DNA of 6,124 bases from Actinomycetota bacterium. GTDB lineage: Bacteria > Actinomycetota > Actinomycetes > Nanopelagicales > Nanopelagicaceae. This document shows positions 1 through 6,124 of the stretch, piece by piece. The stretch lies in assembly GCA_027731885.1 (NCBI GenBank), contig JAQCAO010000075.1, positions 1 to 6,124 of the forward strand. The letters run 5' to 3'. The number at the start of each line of letters is the position of its first letter. Position 1 is the first letter of the stretch. Under the pieces are notes generated by a model, which worked only from the letters and a program-made list of their open reading frames with translations, was not told the origin of the DNA and made no database searches. A program made the translations under genes and the position numbers.

Positions 1-266
1 TCTTCCCATCGATTAGTAGCTTCATATGCTTCACGTGGCAGAAGGGCTGGGAAGTGAACTTCTTGAAAACCGGCAGAGTCCATCTCCTCGCGGATAATTC
101 GCTCTACATTGCGCAGGGTAATCACACCCAGTGGTAACCAAGAGTAAATTCCTGCTGCGATCCGGCGGATATACCCGGCCCGTACTAAGAGGCGATGGCT
201 CGGGACTTCGGCATCTGCTGGGTCATCGCGCAGGGTACGAAGAAATAAAGTGGACATGCGCAACAT
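1..266 (-). CDS. proS: Prolyl-tRNA synthetase, N-terminal 88 codons (cut by left window edge)
   Basis: Class II aminoacyl-tRNA synthetase that charges tRNA-Pro with proline in the cytoplasm. My translation of the minus strand starts [20 protein letters not shown] and continues with [20 protein letters not shown], then [18 protein letters not shown] and FPALLP. This is the start of the catalytic domain, and class II motif 1 lies at about residues 50-77, ending at the conserved proline in PALLP. The aminoacylation core, any editing insertion and the anticodon-binding domain lie outside the window, so the bacterial-type assignment rests on the N-terminus alone. I chose the ATG at 266 over the in-frame ATG at 257 because an AAGG lies 8 nt upstream of 266. 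The frame is open to the edge. The gene starts 21 nt after the ispG stop and is probably co-transcribed with it. Confidence 0.95.
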   Translation of the reverse strand, partial: MLRMSTLFLRTLRDDPADAEVPSHRLLVRAGYIRRIAAGIYSWLPLGVITLRNVERIIREEMDSAGFQEVHFPALLPREAYEATNRWE

Positions 267-274
267 GGGCGCAA

Positions 275-280
275 CCTTAT
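275..280 (-). promoter_or_regulatory. Ribosome binding site of proS (ATAAGG)
   Basis: On the minus strand ATAAGG ends 8 nt before the ATG at 266. It is the only recognisable, well-spaced Shine-Dalgarno-like element in front of any gene here, and it decides for the 266 start over 257. The overlapping hexamer TAAGGT (279-274) also matches the TANNNT pattern of a -10 box, so the assignment as a ribosome binding site is likely but not exclusive. Confidence 0.55.
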
Positions 281-287
281 CGCGTAA

Positions 288-1439
288 TTACTTGACTGTG
301 ACGGAAGGTTCGCCTGAAGTTACTCCGGCCGCTTCCATTTCTTCGGCAAGGCGCATCGCCTCTTCGATTAGGGTTTCAACAATCATCGCTTCAGGCACAG
401 TCTTTATAACTTCACCCTTAACAAATATCTGACCTTTTCCGTTACCAGAAGCCACGCCAAGATCTGCTTCACGCGCTTCGCCAGGACCATTGACCACGCA
501 ACCCATTACGGCAACGCGAAGTGGAACAGTCATTCCTTCAAGACCAGCCTGTACTTTTTCAGCGAGCGTATAAACATCTACTTGGGCGCGGCCACAAGAA
601 GGGCAAGAGACAATCTCTAACTTTCGTTGGCGCAGATTTAGCGATTCTAGAATTGAGATGCCAACTTTAACTTCTTCAACAGGTGGAGCCGACATTGAAA
701 CACGAATTGTGTCACCTATTCCTTCGGCCAACAAAATTCCAAATGCTGTAGCAGATTTAATTGTCGCTTGAAATGCCGGTCCGGCTTCGGTGACTCCAAG
801 GTGTAATGGGTAAGCACATTGAGCAGCCAAGAGGCGATATGCCTTAACCATTGTTACGGGGTCATGATGCTTGACCGAGATTTTAATATTCGAGAAACCA
901 TGTTCTTCAAAGAGCGAAGCTTCCCAGAGCGCGGATTCAGCGAGTGCTTCAGGAGTAGCTTTTCCGTACTTTGCAAGCAAACGAGGATCAAGCGAACCAG
1001 CGTTAACGCCAATTCGAATAGGTATACCTGCATCGCCAGCAGCCTTTGCAACTTCCTTTACCTTGTCATCAAATTGTTTGATATTTCCCGGGTTAACGCG
1101 AACTGCTGCGCATCCAGCATCAATAGCGGCAAAGATATATTTTGGTTGAAAGTGGATATCTGCAATAACAGGTATCTGAGATTTCTTGGCGATCTGTGCC
1201 AACGCATCTGCATCATCTTGGCTTGGGACTGCCACGCGTACTATCTGACACCCAGAAGCGGTTAACTCAGCGATTTGCTGAAGAGTTGAATTTACATCTG
1301 CAGTAAGCGTCGTGCACATTGATTGCACGCTCACTGGAGAGTCGCTACCTACACCAACGCTGCCAACTTGCAATTGATTTGTCTTGCGACGTGGGTGAAG
1401 TGGAGCAGGTGGGGCGCTAGGAATACCGAGATCAACCAT
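288..1439 (-). CDS. ispG: 4-hydroxy-3-methylbut-2-en-1-yl diphosphate synthase (IspG/GcpE)
   Basis: Iron-sulfur enzyme of the MEP isoprenoid pathway. It reductively opens 2-C-methyl-D-erythritol 2,4-cyclodiphosphate to HMBPP, using electrons from ferredoxin or flavodoxin. The 383-residue protein is close to the usual bacterial length (E. coli 372). A TIM-barrel domain covers roughly residues 20-265, with SPVSVQSM (34-41), RVNPGNI (114-120), [10 protein letters not shown] (141-150) and LHLGVTEAG (212-220). The C-terminal domain carries the three [4Fe-4S] cysteines Cys279, Cys282 (SCPSCGR) and Cys314 ([11 protein letters not shown]), with Glu321 as the expected catalytic/fourth-ligand glutamate. 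The spacing matches E. coli C270/C273/C305/E312. The start [20 protein letters not shown] resembles other actinobacterial IspG starts. An AAGG lies 13 nt upstream, a poor spacing. It follows the protease gene after 43 nt with no terminator. It appears fully functional. Confidence 0.97.
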   Translation of the reverse strand: MVDLGIPSAPPAPLHPRRKTNQLQVGSVGVGSDSPVSVQSMCTTLTADVNSTLQQIAELTASGCQIVRVAVPSQDDADALAQIAKKSQIPVIADIHFQPKYIFAAIDAGCAAVRVNPGNIKQFDDKVKEVAKAAGDAGIPIRIGVNAGSLDPRLLAKYGKATPEALAESALWEASLFEEHGFSNIKISVKHHDPVTMVKAYRLLAAQCAYPLHLGVTEAGPAFQATIKSATAFGILLAEGIGDTIRVSMSAPPVEEVKVGISILESLNLRQRKLEIVSCPSCGRAQVDVYTLAEKVQAGLEGMTVPLRVAVMGCVVNGPGEAREADLGVASGNGKGQIFVKGEVIKTVPEAMIVETLIEEAMRLAEEMEAAGVTSGEPSVTVK

Positions 1440-1482
1440 GGTGGCTATTCTGCCTTAAAAATCATTGCGGGGCGATTTCTAC

Positions 1483-2631
1483 TTAAAAGTTTAAAAAAAT
1501 TGGATTGAAAATATCTGCAATTAGCAGCAGAAGGGTGAGTGAAGCCAAAACGACAAAGACAACTGCCGTTATTGGGGTTAACACCTTTAAATCTATCGCC
1601 GCTGGCGCAGGTCTTCCACGCAACCTAGCGATAAATGCGCGAAGTGCATCAGCGATCGCAACAGCCATATGTCCGCCATCTAAAGGAAGTATTGGCAATA
1701 AATTGAAGAGACCGACAAAGATATTGAGACTGGCAACGATCAAGATAAAGGTGCCGATTTGCTCAGATGTAGTCAGCGCTCCGCTTGAGGTGACCTGACC
1801 GGATACTCGGGCAACTCCGACTACTCCAACTAAACCATTCTCATCTCGTTCTTCGCCGCCGAAGGTCTGGGCCCACAGCGCGGGAATCTTCGTTGGCAGC
1901 TGTACTAGCGCTTTTGTAGAGGCGGATATAAAGGTCCAAGTTAAATCTGCTGACTCTGAAATTGAAGTGACTGGACCGAGTCGCTTAGATCCGAATTCAT
2001 TAATTATTCCAAGGACAAAGCGAGAAGAGCCATCCTCAATTTCTGTCATGCGCGGAGCGGCAGAAATATCGATTTCAGCGCCACCGCGATTAATTGTAAA
2101 AGTTAACTCGCTACCTTGTGAATTTCGGATCTTATCTAATTGGTTCTGCCATTTAGTATCGCGATCACCATCAATCGCGATGATCTCATCACCTTTTTGA
2201 AAACCAGCTGCCGCCGCTGCGCTATTTGGTACAACGGTGTCGATCACCGGAAGCACTTGATTGACTCCAACCCCGGCGAGAAGAATAAAGAGGAGTATGT
2301 AGCCGAGCACAAAATGTAGAAATGAACCTGCCCCTAAAACAATTAGTTTTTTACCAGCGGATGCGCGATAGAAAGCTCGACCTTCTTCACCATCTGGCAT
2401 TTCATCATCAGGTGTCATGCCTTCGATTCGACAGTACCCACCTGCTGGAATCGCTTTGATTCCAAACTCGGTTTCACCGCGTTGACGTGACCATAAACGA
2501 GTTCCAAAACCGAGGAAGAACTCCGAGACTCTCATTCCATATCTACGGGCGGTTAAGTAATGGCCAAACTCGTGGATCATTACAGAGAAGAGAAGGGCGA
2601 AGATGAAGGCGAGGATTCCGAGCAATTGCAT
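1483..2631 (-). CDS. rseP: Site-2 intramembrane zinc metalloprotease, M50 family (Rip1/RseP-like)
   Basis: Membrane-embedded protease of the RseP/Rip1 family, which cuts single-pass membrane proteins such as anti-sigma factors after a first cleavage; the actual substrate here is unknown. The 382-residue protein shows four likely membrane segments: about 3-19, 95-121, 291-313 and 350-375. The zinc-binding HEFGH motif is at residues 20-24 in the first segment. The third segment carries LLPILPLDGGH (311-321), whose Asp318 is the expected third zinc ligand. One PDZ domain spans about 124-195 (GFQKGDEIIAIDGD at 143-156), against two in the longer E. coli RseP. The segment-2 motif reads GSFLHF (102-107), where many family members have GPxxNF. 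The ATG overlaps the dxr stop as TAATG, so translation is probably coupled; no good ribosome binding site is seen. In actinobacteria this gene sits between dxr and ispG, as here (Rip1 in Mycobacterium). Confidence 0.93.
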   Translation of the reverse strand: MQLLGILAFIFALLFSVMIHEFGHYLTARRYGMRVSEFFLGFGTRLWSRQRGETEFGIKAIPAGGYCRIEGMTPDDEMPDGEEGRAFYRASAGKKLIVLGAGSFLHFVLGYILLFILLAGVGVNQVLPVIDTVVPNSAAAAAGFQKGDEIIAIDGDRDTKWQNQLDKIRNSQGSELTFTINRGGAEIDISAAPRMTEIEDGSSRFVLGIINEFGSKRLGPVTSISESADLTWTFISASTKALVQLPTKIPALWAQTFGGEERDENGLVGVVGVARVSGQVTSSGALTTSEQIGTFILIVASLNIFVGLFNLLPILPLDGGHMAVAIADALRAFIARLRGRPAPAAIDLKVLTPITAVVFVVLASLTLLLLIADIFNPIFLNF

Positions 2632-2633
2632 TA
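2629..2633 (-). other. TAATG stop/start overlap between dxr and the protease gene
   Basis: The dxr stop codon TAA (2633-2631) shares one base with the protease start ATG (2631-2629). The bases just upstream, inside the dxr end, offer no clear Shine-Dalgarno sequence. The simplest reading is translation of the protease by ribosomes terminating on dxr. Confidence 0.8.
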
Positions 2634-3776
2634 GTGGGCTACTTTCGAGATATGTTCTTGGGCTACTTGCCGCGCATCATTCTCGATCGCACTGACATCT
2701 GCTAAATCACGAAGGGCGCCTGCAGATTTTGAACCTAAAGATTGCACAACTGCTTCCACGGTTTCGATGATAGAGGTAAAACTGATCTTTCCGTCGATAA
2801 ATGCCGCCACGCAAATTTCATTAGCGGCGTTGAAAATTGCCGGTAAGCCTCCCCCAAGATCTCCGCAGCGGCGGGCTAGCTCGATTGCTGGGAATTTCTC
2901 ATGATCTACCGGATCAAATCTCCAAGTGTGTGCGCTCGTCCAATCTATCGGAGTTGTTGCACCCTTTACCCGCTCTGGAAAATTAATGGCGAATGAGATA
3001 GGGCCCTTCATATTTGGAGGAGATGCCTGAGCAATTGTGGAGCCATCGACATATTGCACCATAGAGTGAACTACAGACTGTGGATGGATAACCGATTCAA
3101 TTTGTGAATATGGCATATCAAATAAGTAGTGCGCTTCAATTATCTCAAGCCCCTTATTGACTAAAGTTGCAGAATTGATAGTTACGACTGGACCCATTGA
3201 CCAAGTTGGATGATTTAACGCTTCAATAACGGTTATATCGCTCAAATCTTCTCGTTCGCGAAATGGACCACCGCTGGCAGTTAATACTAGTTTGGCAACC
3301 TCACGCTTTGCACCACCCATAAGACATTGCCAGAGCGCTGAATGCTCTGAGTCCACAGGCAGCAGTTGATCTGGCTTAGCGATCGACATCACAAGATCGC
3401 CACCCGCTACTAGCGATTCCTTATTCGCCAGCGCTAAGCGATTCCCGACTTTTAGTGCAGCCAAAGTAGGTGCTAGACCAATTGAACCGGTGATTCCATT
3501 TAATACAACATCACACGTAATCGCTGCAATTTCTGCGGAGGCGCTGGGGCCATCAATTACTATGGATCCTGGTAGCGCTGATTTAATCAAATCAGCGCCT
3601 TTGGTTACTCCGATTACAGGAACTTTAAATTTTTTAGCTTGCTCAATAATCAGCGCTGGGTTGTTTCCAGCCGATGTAATAGCTACTACGCGAAAGAGTA
3701 ATGGGTTGGCCTCAACAATTTCCAGCGCTTGAACACCAATAGAACCAGTAGAGCCAAGGATTACTAGATCTTTCAT
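2631..3776 (-). CDS. dxr: 1-deoxy-D-xylulose 5-phosphate reductoisomerase (Dxr/IspC)
   Basis: First committed step of the MEP isoprenoid pathway: isomerisation and NADPH-dependent reduction of DXP to 2-C-methyl-D-erythritol 4-phosphate, with a divalent metal. Target of fosmidomycin in other organisms. From the ATG at 3776 the protein is 381 residues, normal for the family. The NADPH-binding motif LGSTGSIG is at residues 7-14 and LANKESLVAGG at 116-126. The catalytic domain contains VDSEHSALWQ (141-150), giving metal ligands Asp142 and Glu144. It also has the loop HPTWSMGP (189-196) and NSATLVNKGLE (201-211), giving Asn207, Lys208 and Glu211. IHPQSVVHSMV (230-240) follows, and the C-terminal helical domain ends at VAH. 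A TTG two codons upstream (3782) is in frame, but ATG at 3776 gives the canonical MKDLVILGSTGS start. No Shine-Dalgarno is visible; TAAAAT lies 5 nt before the ATG. The ureohydrolase stop is 15 nt upstream. Confidence 0.97.
   Translation of the reverse strand: MKDLVILGSTGSIGVQALEIVEANPLLFRVVAITSAGNNPALIIEQAKKFKVPVIGVTKGADLIKSALPGSIVIDGPSASAEIAAITCDVVLNGITGSIGLAPTLAALKVGNRLALANKESLVAGGDLVMSIAKPDQLLPVDSEHSALWQCLMGGAKREVAKLVLTASGGPFREREDLSDITVIEALNHPTWSMGPVVTINSATLVNKGLEIIEAHYLFDMPYSQIESVIHPQSVVHSMVQYVDGSTIAQASPPNMKGPISFAINFPERVKGATTPIDWTSAHTWRFDPVDHEKFPAIELARRCGDLGGGLPAIFNAANEICVAAFIDGKISFTSIIETVEAVVQSLGSKSAGALRDLADVSAIENDARQVAQEHISKVAH
3575..3598. repeat. Perfect 10-bp inverted repeat with 4-nt loop inside dxr
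   Basis: GCGCTGATTT (3575-3584) and AAATCAGCGC (3589-3598) are exact reverse complements separated by four bases. In the dxr message this would be a hairpin within codons for GADLIKSAL, near residue 65. The side of the stem away from the loop could add one G-U pair. No U-run follows, so it is not a typical intrinsic terminator. The bases themselves are certain; a regulatory role is unproven. Confidence 0.6.
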
Positions 3777-3791
3777 AGTCAATTTTAGTAA

Positions 3792-4790
3792 TTAACGATC
3801 TAAGAGATTTTGAGTTGGTGAGTACGTAGTTCCGCTGCGCCGCTTTGCAATCGCAGATAGCGCCTCCAAGACAACGCGATTGGCCAAAATGGCGGTGATA
3901 TCGGCGCAATCAAAAGGTGGTGCAACTTCAACAACATCTATGCCCACCACTGGCAACTCTAGACAAATCCGACGAACCGCTTCAAGTAATTCACGGCTTG
4001 TCATTCCGCCAGGTTCTGGTGTTCCGGTCCCTGGTGCCATCCCGGGGTCAACAACATCGATATCTACTGAGAGAAAAACGCCATCACAACCATCAGTAAG
4101 AGTTGCAAAAGATTCATCTAAGACGGTATTTAAGCCACGATGTTGGATCTCGGTCATTTCATATGAGCGCATACCTTGATCGCGCATCCAATCTAAGGTC
4201 TTATTATCTGGCCAGTAGCCACGTAAACCTAGCTGCAAGAATTTATCTCCACGCACTGAGCCGCGTTCAATTAAGCGACGCATTGGGGTGCCGTGTCCGA
4301 TCAACGCTCCAAAGTGGTCTTCACCTGTGTCGGCATGTGCATCAAAGTGAATCATTGAAATTTTACCTTGACCGCGATGATTTGCGATTCCTGCAACATC
4401 GGCAGATGCGACAGAATGGTCACCTCCTAAGATGACAGCAATTTTTCCGGCGCGTGAAATTTTCTCGGTAGCTACCTCAAGGAGTTGCAACGACTTTACT
4501 AAATCTCCAGGTGGCATCAGCAAATCACCAGCGTCATAAACTTTAAGCTCTTTCAAAGCATCGATACGCAGGGCTAAGTGCGGGCGTTCAGCATCGTGTG
4601 GTAAATAATCTCCACCACGGATCGCTTGTGGTCCAAACTTGGCTCCTGAGCGATGAGAAGTACCAGAATCTATTGGCGCACCAACAATGATTACATCTGC
4701 ATCGGCGTAAGAAGTGGGATCGTCAAGATCGCACTTTGGGATTCCAAGAAATGTAAAACTTGGTCCATACATATTGCCGTGGTTAACCAT
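3792..4790 (-). CDS. speB: Ureohydrolase, agmatinase/guanidinobutyrase-type (SpeB family)
   Basis: Binuclear-metal hydrolase of the arginase/agmatinase family. It hydrolyses a guanidino group to urea plus an amine, for example agmatine to putrescine. The 332-residue protein has all signature motifs: GGDHS (122-126), FDAHADT (149-155), and SVDIDVVDP followed by APGTGTPEPGG (241-262). The expected metal ligands are all present: His125, Asp150, His152, Asp154, Asp243 and Asp245. DVVEVAPPFD (285-294) is typical of agmatinases. Sequence cannot separate agmatine from guanidinobutyrate, guanidinopropionate or related substrates, so the symbol is provisional. The ATG at 4790 is used; the ATG at 4772 (MYGPSFTFLG) is an equally plausible start, and neither has a clear Shine-Dalgarno. 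A TATCCT hexamer lies 6 nt before the 4790 ATG. The oxidase ends 23 nt upstream and dxr starts 15 nt downstream, so this gene links the two functional blocks. Confidence 0.88.
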   Translation of the reverse strand: MVNHGNMYGPSFTFLGIPKCDLDDPTSYADADVIIVGAPIDSGTSHRSGAKFGPQAIRGGDYLPHDAERPHLALRIDALKELKVYDAGDLLMPPGDLVKSLQLLEVATEKISRAGKIAVILGGDHSVASADVAGIANHRGQGKISMIHFDAHADTGEDHFGALIGHGTPMRRLIERGSVRGDKFLQLGLRGYWPDNKTLDWMRDQGMRSYEMTEIQHRGLNTVLDESFATLTDGCDGVFLSVDIDVVDPGMAPGTGTPEPGGMTSRELLEAVRRICLELPVVGIDVVEVAPPFDCADITAILANRVVLEALSAIAKRRSGTTYSPTQNLLDR

Positions 4791-4813
4791 TGGTTAAGGA
4801 TATGCGCTTTTCT

Positions 4814-6124
4814 TTAAGAATCGAAACCTAGGCCAACTGAATCAAGAAGTTTGAGCCAGAGGTTGCGCTTGCCACCGTTCTTATCAGCCTGATTTATCGA
4901 CCATTGCGTCAGGCGGATAAAGATAAAGCGGAAAGGCTCTGGTGGAAATGGCATCGGCTTCTTTTGAACCATCTTCAATTTAGTTCGCTCGTTCTCCACA
5001 CCATCTAAGAGATCGAGCATTACTTGCGCACCAAATCGCGTTGACCCAACTCCCAGTCCGGTGTAGCCCATTACGTAGGCGACGCGACCGCCATAGGCCA
5101 TACCCCAAAATGGTGAGAAGCGAGAACAAGTATCAATTGCACCGCCCCAGCCATGTGTAAATTTAATACCTCGCAGTTGCGGGAAAGTTTCTAAGAAAGC
5201 TTCGGCCAGATGAGCATAGGTTGCGGCATCGGTTTCATATTCCTGACGCACTTTGCCTCTGAAGTTATATATCGCATCGTATCCACCCCATAAAATCTCA
5301 TTATCTTTAGTCATTCGATAATAATGAAATTGATTTCCGGCATCAGTTAAACCTTCTCGATCTTTCCAGCCGATAGCCTCTAACTGCTCTGTGCTAAGTG
5401 GCTCAGTAACTAACTGGAAGTCATAAACCGGCACAACGTATTTGTGGGCGCGCTTGATCAAGGATTTATAGACATTGGTTGCTAGCGCCACTTTATTTGC
5501 GCAGACGCTTCCATAGGGCGTATGAACGATCATTCCATCTTTGGTTTGTTCAAGGCGTTCTACTTGAGAATTTTCATAAATCTTTACGCCTAATTTGATA
5601 CAGGCGCGTTCTAGGCCCCAAACCAATCGTGCTGGATCAACTAGCGCCGTGCCATCTGGATCCCAGAGCGCTCCCTTATAAATTGGAGACTTTACTCGCG
5701 CTTGAATTTCTTCTTGATTTAAGAGCTCTACATTGTCCCCAAAGGAGTTACGCAGCTTTGCTTCTTTAGCCAACCCTTCCATCTGCCAATCTTCTAGCGC
5801 AACCCGGAGTTCACCATTCCATTCGAAATTACAATCAATTCCATATTTAGTGATCGTTGCTTCAATGGCATCAAGATTCTCGCGCCCCAGGCGCTCAATA
5901 ACTTCCATCTCATCTTTGAAGCGGCTATATCCATTTATAAATCCATGGGTTAATGAGTAACTGCAGAAACCGCCATTGCGACCAGATGCACCTGCGCCAG
6001 TTTCTAATTGCTCAATGATGGTTACATCGCGCTCAGGATTTTTCTCTTTGGCAAGGAGCGCAGTCCATAGGCCGGTATAACCAGCTCCGACAATGCAGAG
6101 GTCGGTTGTTATTTCACCGATCAG
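4814..6124 (-). CDS. FAD-dependent oxidoreductase, DAO/PuuB-like (5' end outside window)
   Basis: Flavoprotein amine or amino-acid oxidase/dehydrogenase of the DAO fold. The frame stays open from the stop at 4814-4816 to the right edge (436 residues visible); an ATG at 5908 is internal and would remove the FAD-binding core. My translation upstream of it reads DLCIVGAGYTGLWTALLAKE, then IIEQ and GAGASGRNGGF. This gives a Rossmann GxGxxG at visible residues 13-18, the ribose-binding Glu38 and the ASGRNGG motif (46-52). Further on are FHYYRMTKDNEILWGG, ETFPQLRG and a C-terminal FAD segment VMGYTGLGVGSTRFGAQVM. The tail ends PFPPEP...LDSVGLGFDS, as I remember for actinobacterial relatives. The layout resembles gamma-glutamylputrescine oxidase (PuuB), and the neighbouring ureohydrolase supports a polyamine or guanidino-derived amine substrate, but this is inference. 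Only a few N-terminal residues should be missing. Confidence 0.85.
   Translation of the reverse strand: MIGEITTDLCIVGAGYTGLWTALLAKEKNPERDVTIIEQLETGAGASGRNGGFCSYSLTHGFINGYSRFKDEMEVIERLGRENLDAIEATITKYGIDCNFEWNGELRVALEDWQMEGLAKEAKLRNSFGDNVELLNQEEIQARVKSPIYKGALWDPDGTALVDPARLVWGLERACIKLGVKIYENSQVERLEQTKDGMIVHTPYGSVCANKVALATNVYKSLIKRAHKYVVPVYDFQLVTEPLSTEQLEAIGWKDREGLTDAGNQFHYYRMTKDNEILWGGYDAIYNFRGKVRQEYETDAATYAHLAEAFLETFPQLRGIKFTHGWGGAIDTCSRFSPFWGMAYGGRVAYVMGYTGLGVGSTRFGAQVMLDLLDGVENERTKLKMVQKKPMPFPPEPFRFIFIRLTQWSINQADKNGGKRNLWLKLLDSVGLGFDS

Noticed and set aside
819..1265. Plus-strand open frame of 148 codons opposite ispG
   Set aside because: It is antisense to a fully conserved ispG. The translation is rich in Cys, Arg and Ser with no recognisable motif, and no start signal is evident. 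It is a shadow of the real gene.
1483..1510. A/T-rich run at the end of the protease gene as an intrinsic terminator
   Set aside because: No GC-rich stem precedes the T-run; it encodes the C-terminal FNPIFLNF residues and the stop codon.
2158..2181. Two copies of the palindrome ATCGCGAT separated by 8 bases
   Set aside because: They fall in codons for the conserved PDZ segment DEIIAIDGDRD; repeated Asp, Ile and Ala/Arg codons explain them without a regulatory site.
3777..3782. TTGACT in front of the dxr ATG as a -35 box
   Set aside because: It directly abuts the start codon, so any promoter using it would begin transcription inside dxr. It is better read as spacer or an alternative TTG start.
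3712..3909. Minus-strand frame of 65 codons spanning the ureohydrolase-dxr junction
   Set aside because: It overlaps the ends of two convincing genes in another frame, and its translation shows no family features.
3880..4435. Three overlapping plus-strand open frames (60-110 codons) opposite the ureohydrolase gene
   Set aside because: They lie antisense to conserved metal-binding motifs, give low-complexity Ser/Thr/His-rich translations and are most simply read as frame shadows.
4814..5908. Reading the oxidase as a 364-residue protein starting at ATG 5908
   Set aside because: The frame remains open upstream to the window edge and encodes the GAGYTG Rossmann motif and ASGRNGG, so 5908 is an internal methionine and the gene is cut only by the window.

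Overview
The window is a compact stretch of housekeeping genes, all on the minus strand, from what looks like a low-GC, streamlined actinobacterium. Three things point there. The order dxr - M50 site-2 protease - ispG, with proS next, is the familiar actinobacterial arrangement. The proteins carry actinobacterial-style sequences, such as the ProS N-terminus, the IspG N-terminus rich in proline with RRKT, and the oxidase C-terminus ending in GLGFDS. Base composition looks somewhat below 50% GC by eye, with very short gaps between genes. A freshwater acI-type lineage (Nanopelagicales) fits this, but that is an inference and not something the sequence proves.

Read in the direction of transcription (high to low coordinates), the window holds six genes. 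First is a FAD-dependent amine/amino-acid oxidoreductase of the DAO/PuuB-like family, cut at the right edge. A ureohydrolase of the agmatinase family follows. Next come 1-deoxy-D-xylulose 5-phosphate reductoisomerase (dxr), a Rip1/RseP-type intramembrane protease, and (E)-4-hydroxy-3-methylbut-2-enyl diphosphate synthase (ispG). The last is the N-terminal 88 codons of prolyl-tRNA synthetase (proS), cut at the left edge. Gaps are about 23, 15, -1, 43 and 21 nt. No intrinsic terminator is visible between any pair, so the whole run may be read as one transcript. No non-coding stretch exceeds 50 bases.

Functionally there are two blocks. dxr and ispG are the first committed step and a late iron-sulfur step of the MEP isoprenoid pathway, with the membrane protease translated from an overlapping stop/start between them. 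Upstream, the ureohydrolase and the FAD oxidase form a plausible guanidino-compound or polyamine catabolic pair; exact substrates cannot be read from sequence. All genes appear intact apart from the two cut by the window edges.

I see no mobile element, CRISPR array, RNA gene or evidently new system. The observations worth a second look are modest: the joining of polyamine-type catabolism to the isoprenoid genes, -10-like hexamers directly in front of three start codons (possible leaderless transcripts), a perfect hairpin inside dxr, and the weakness of Shine-Dalgarno signals.
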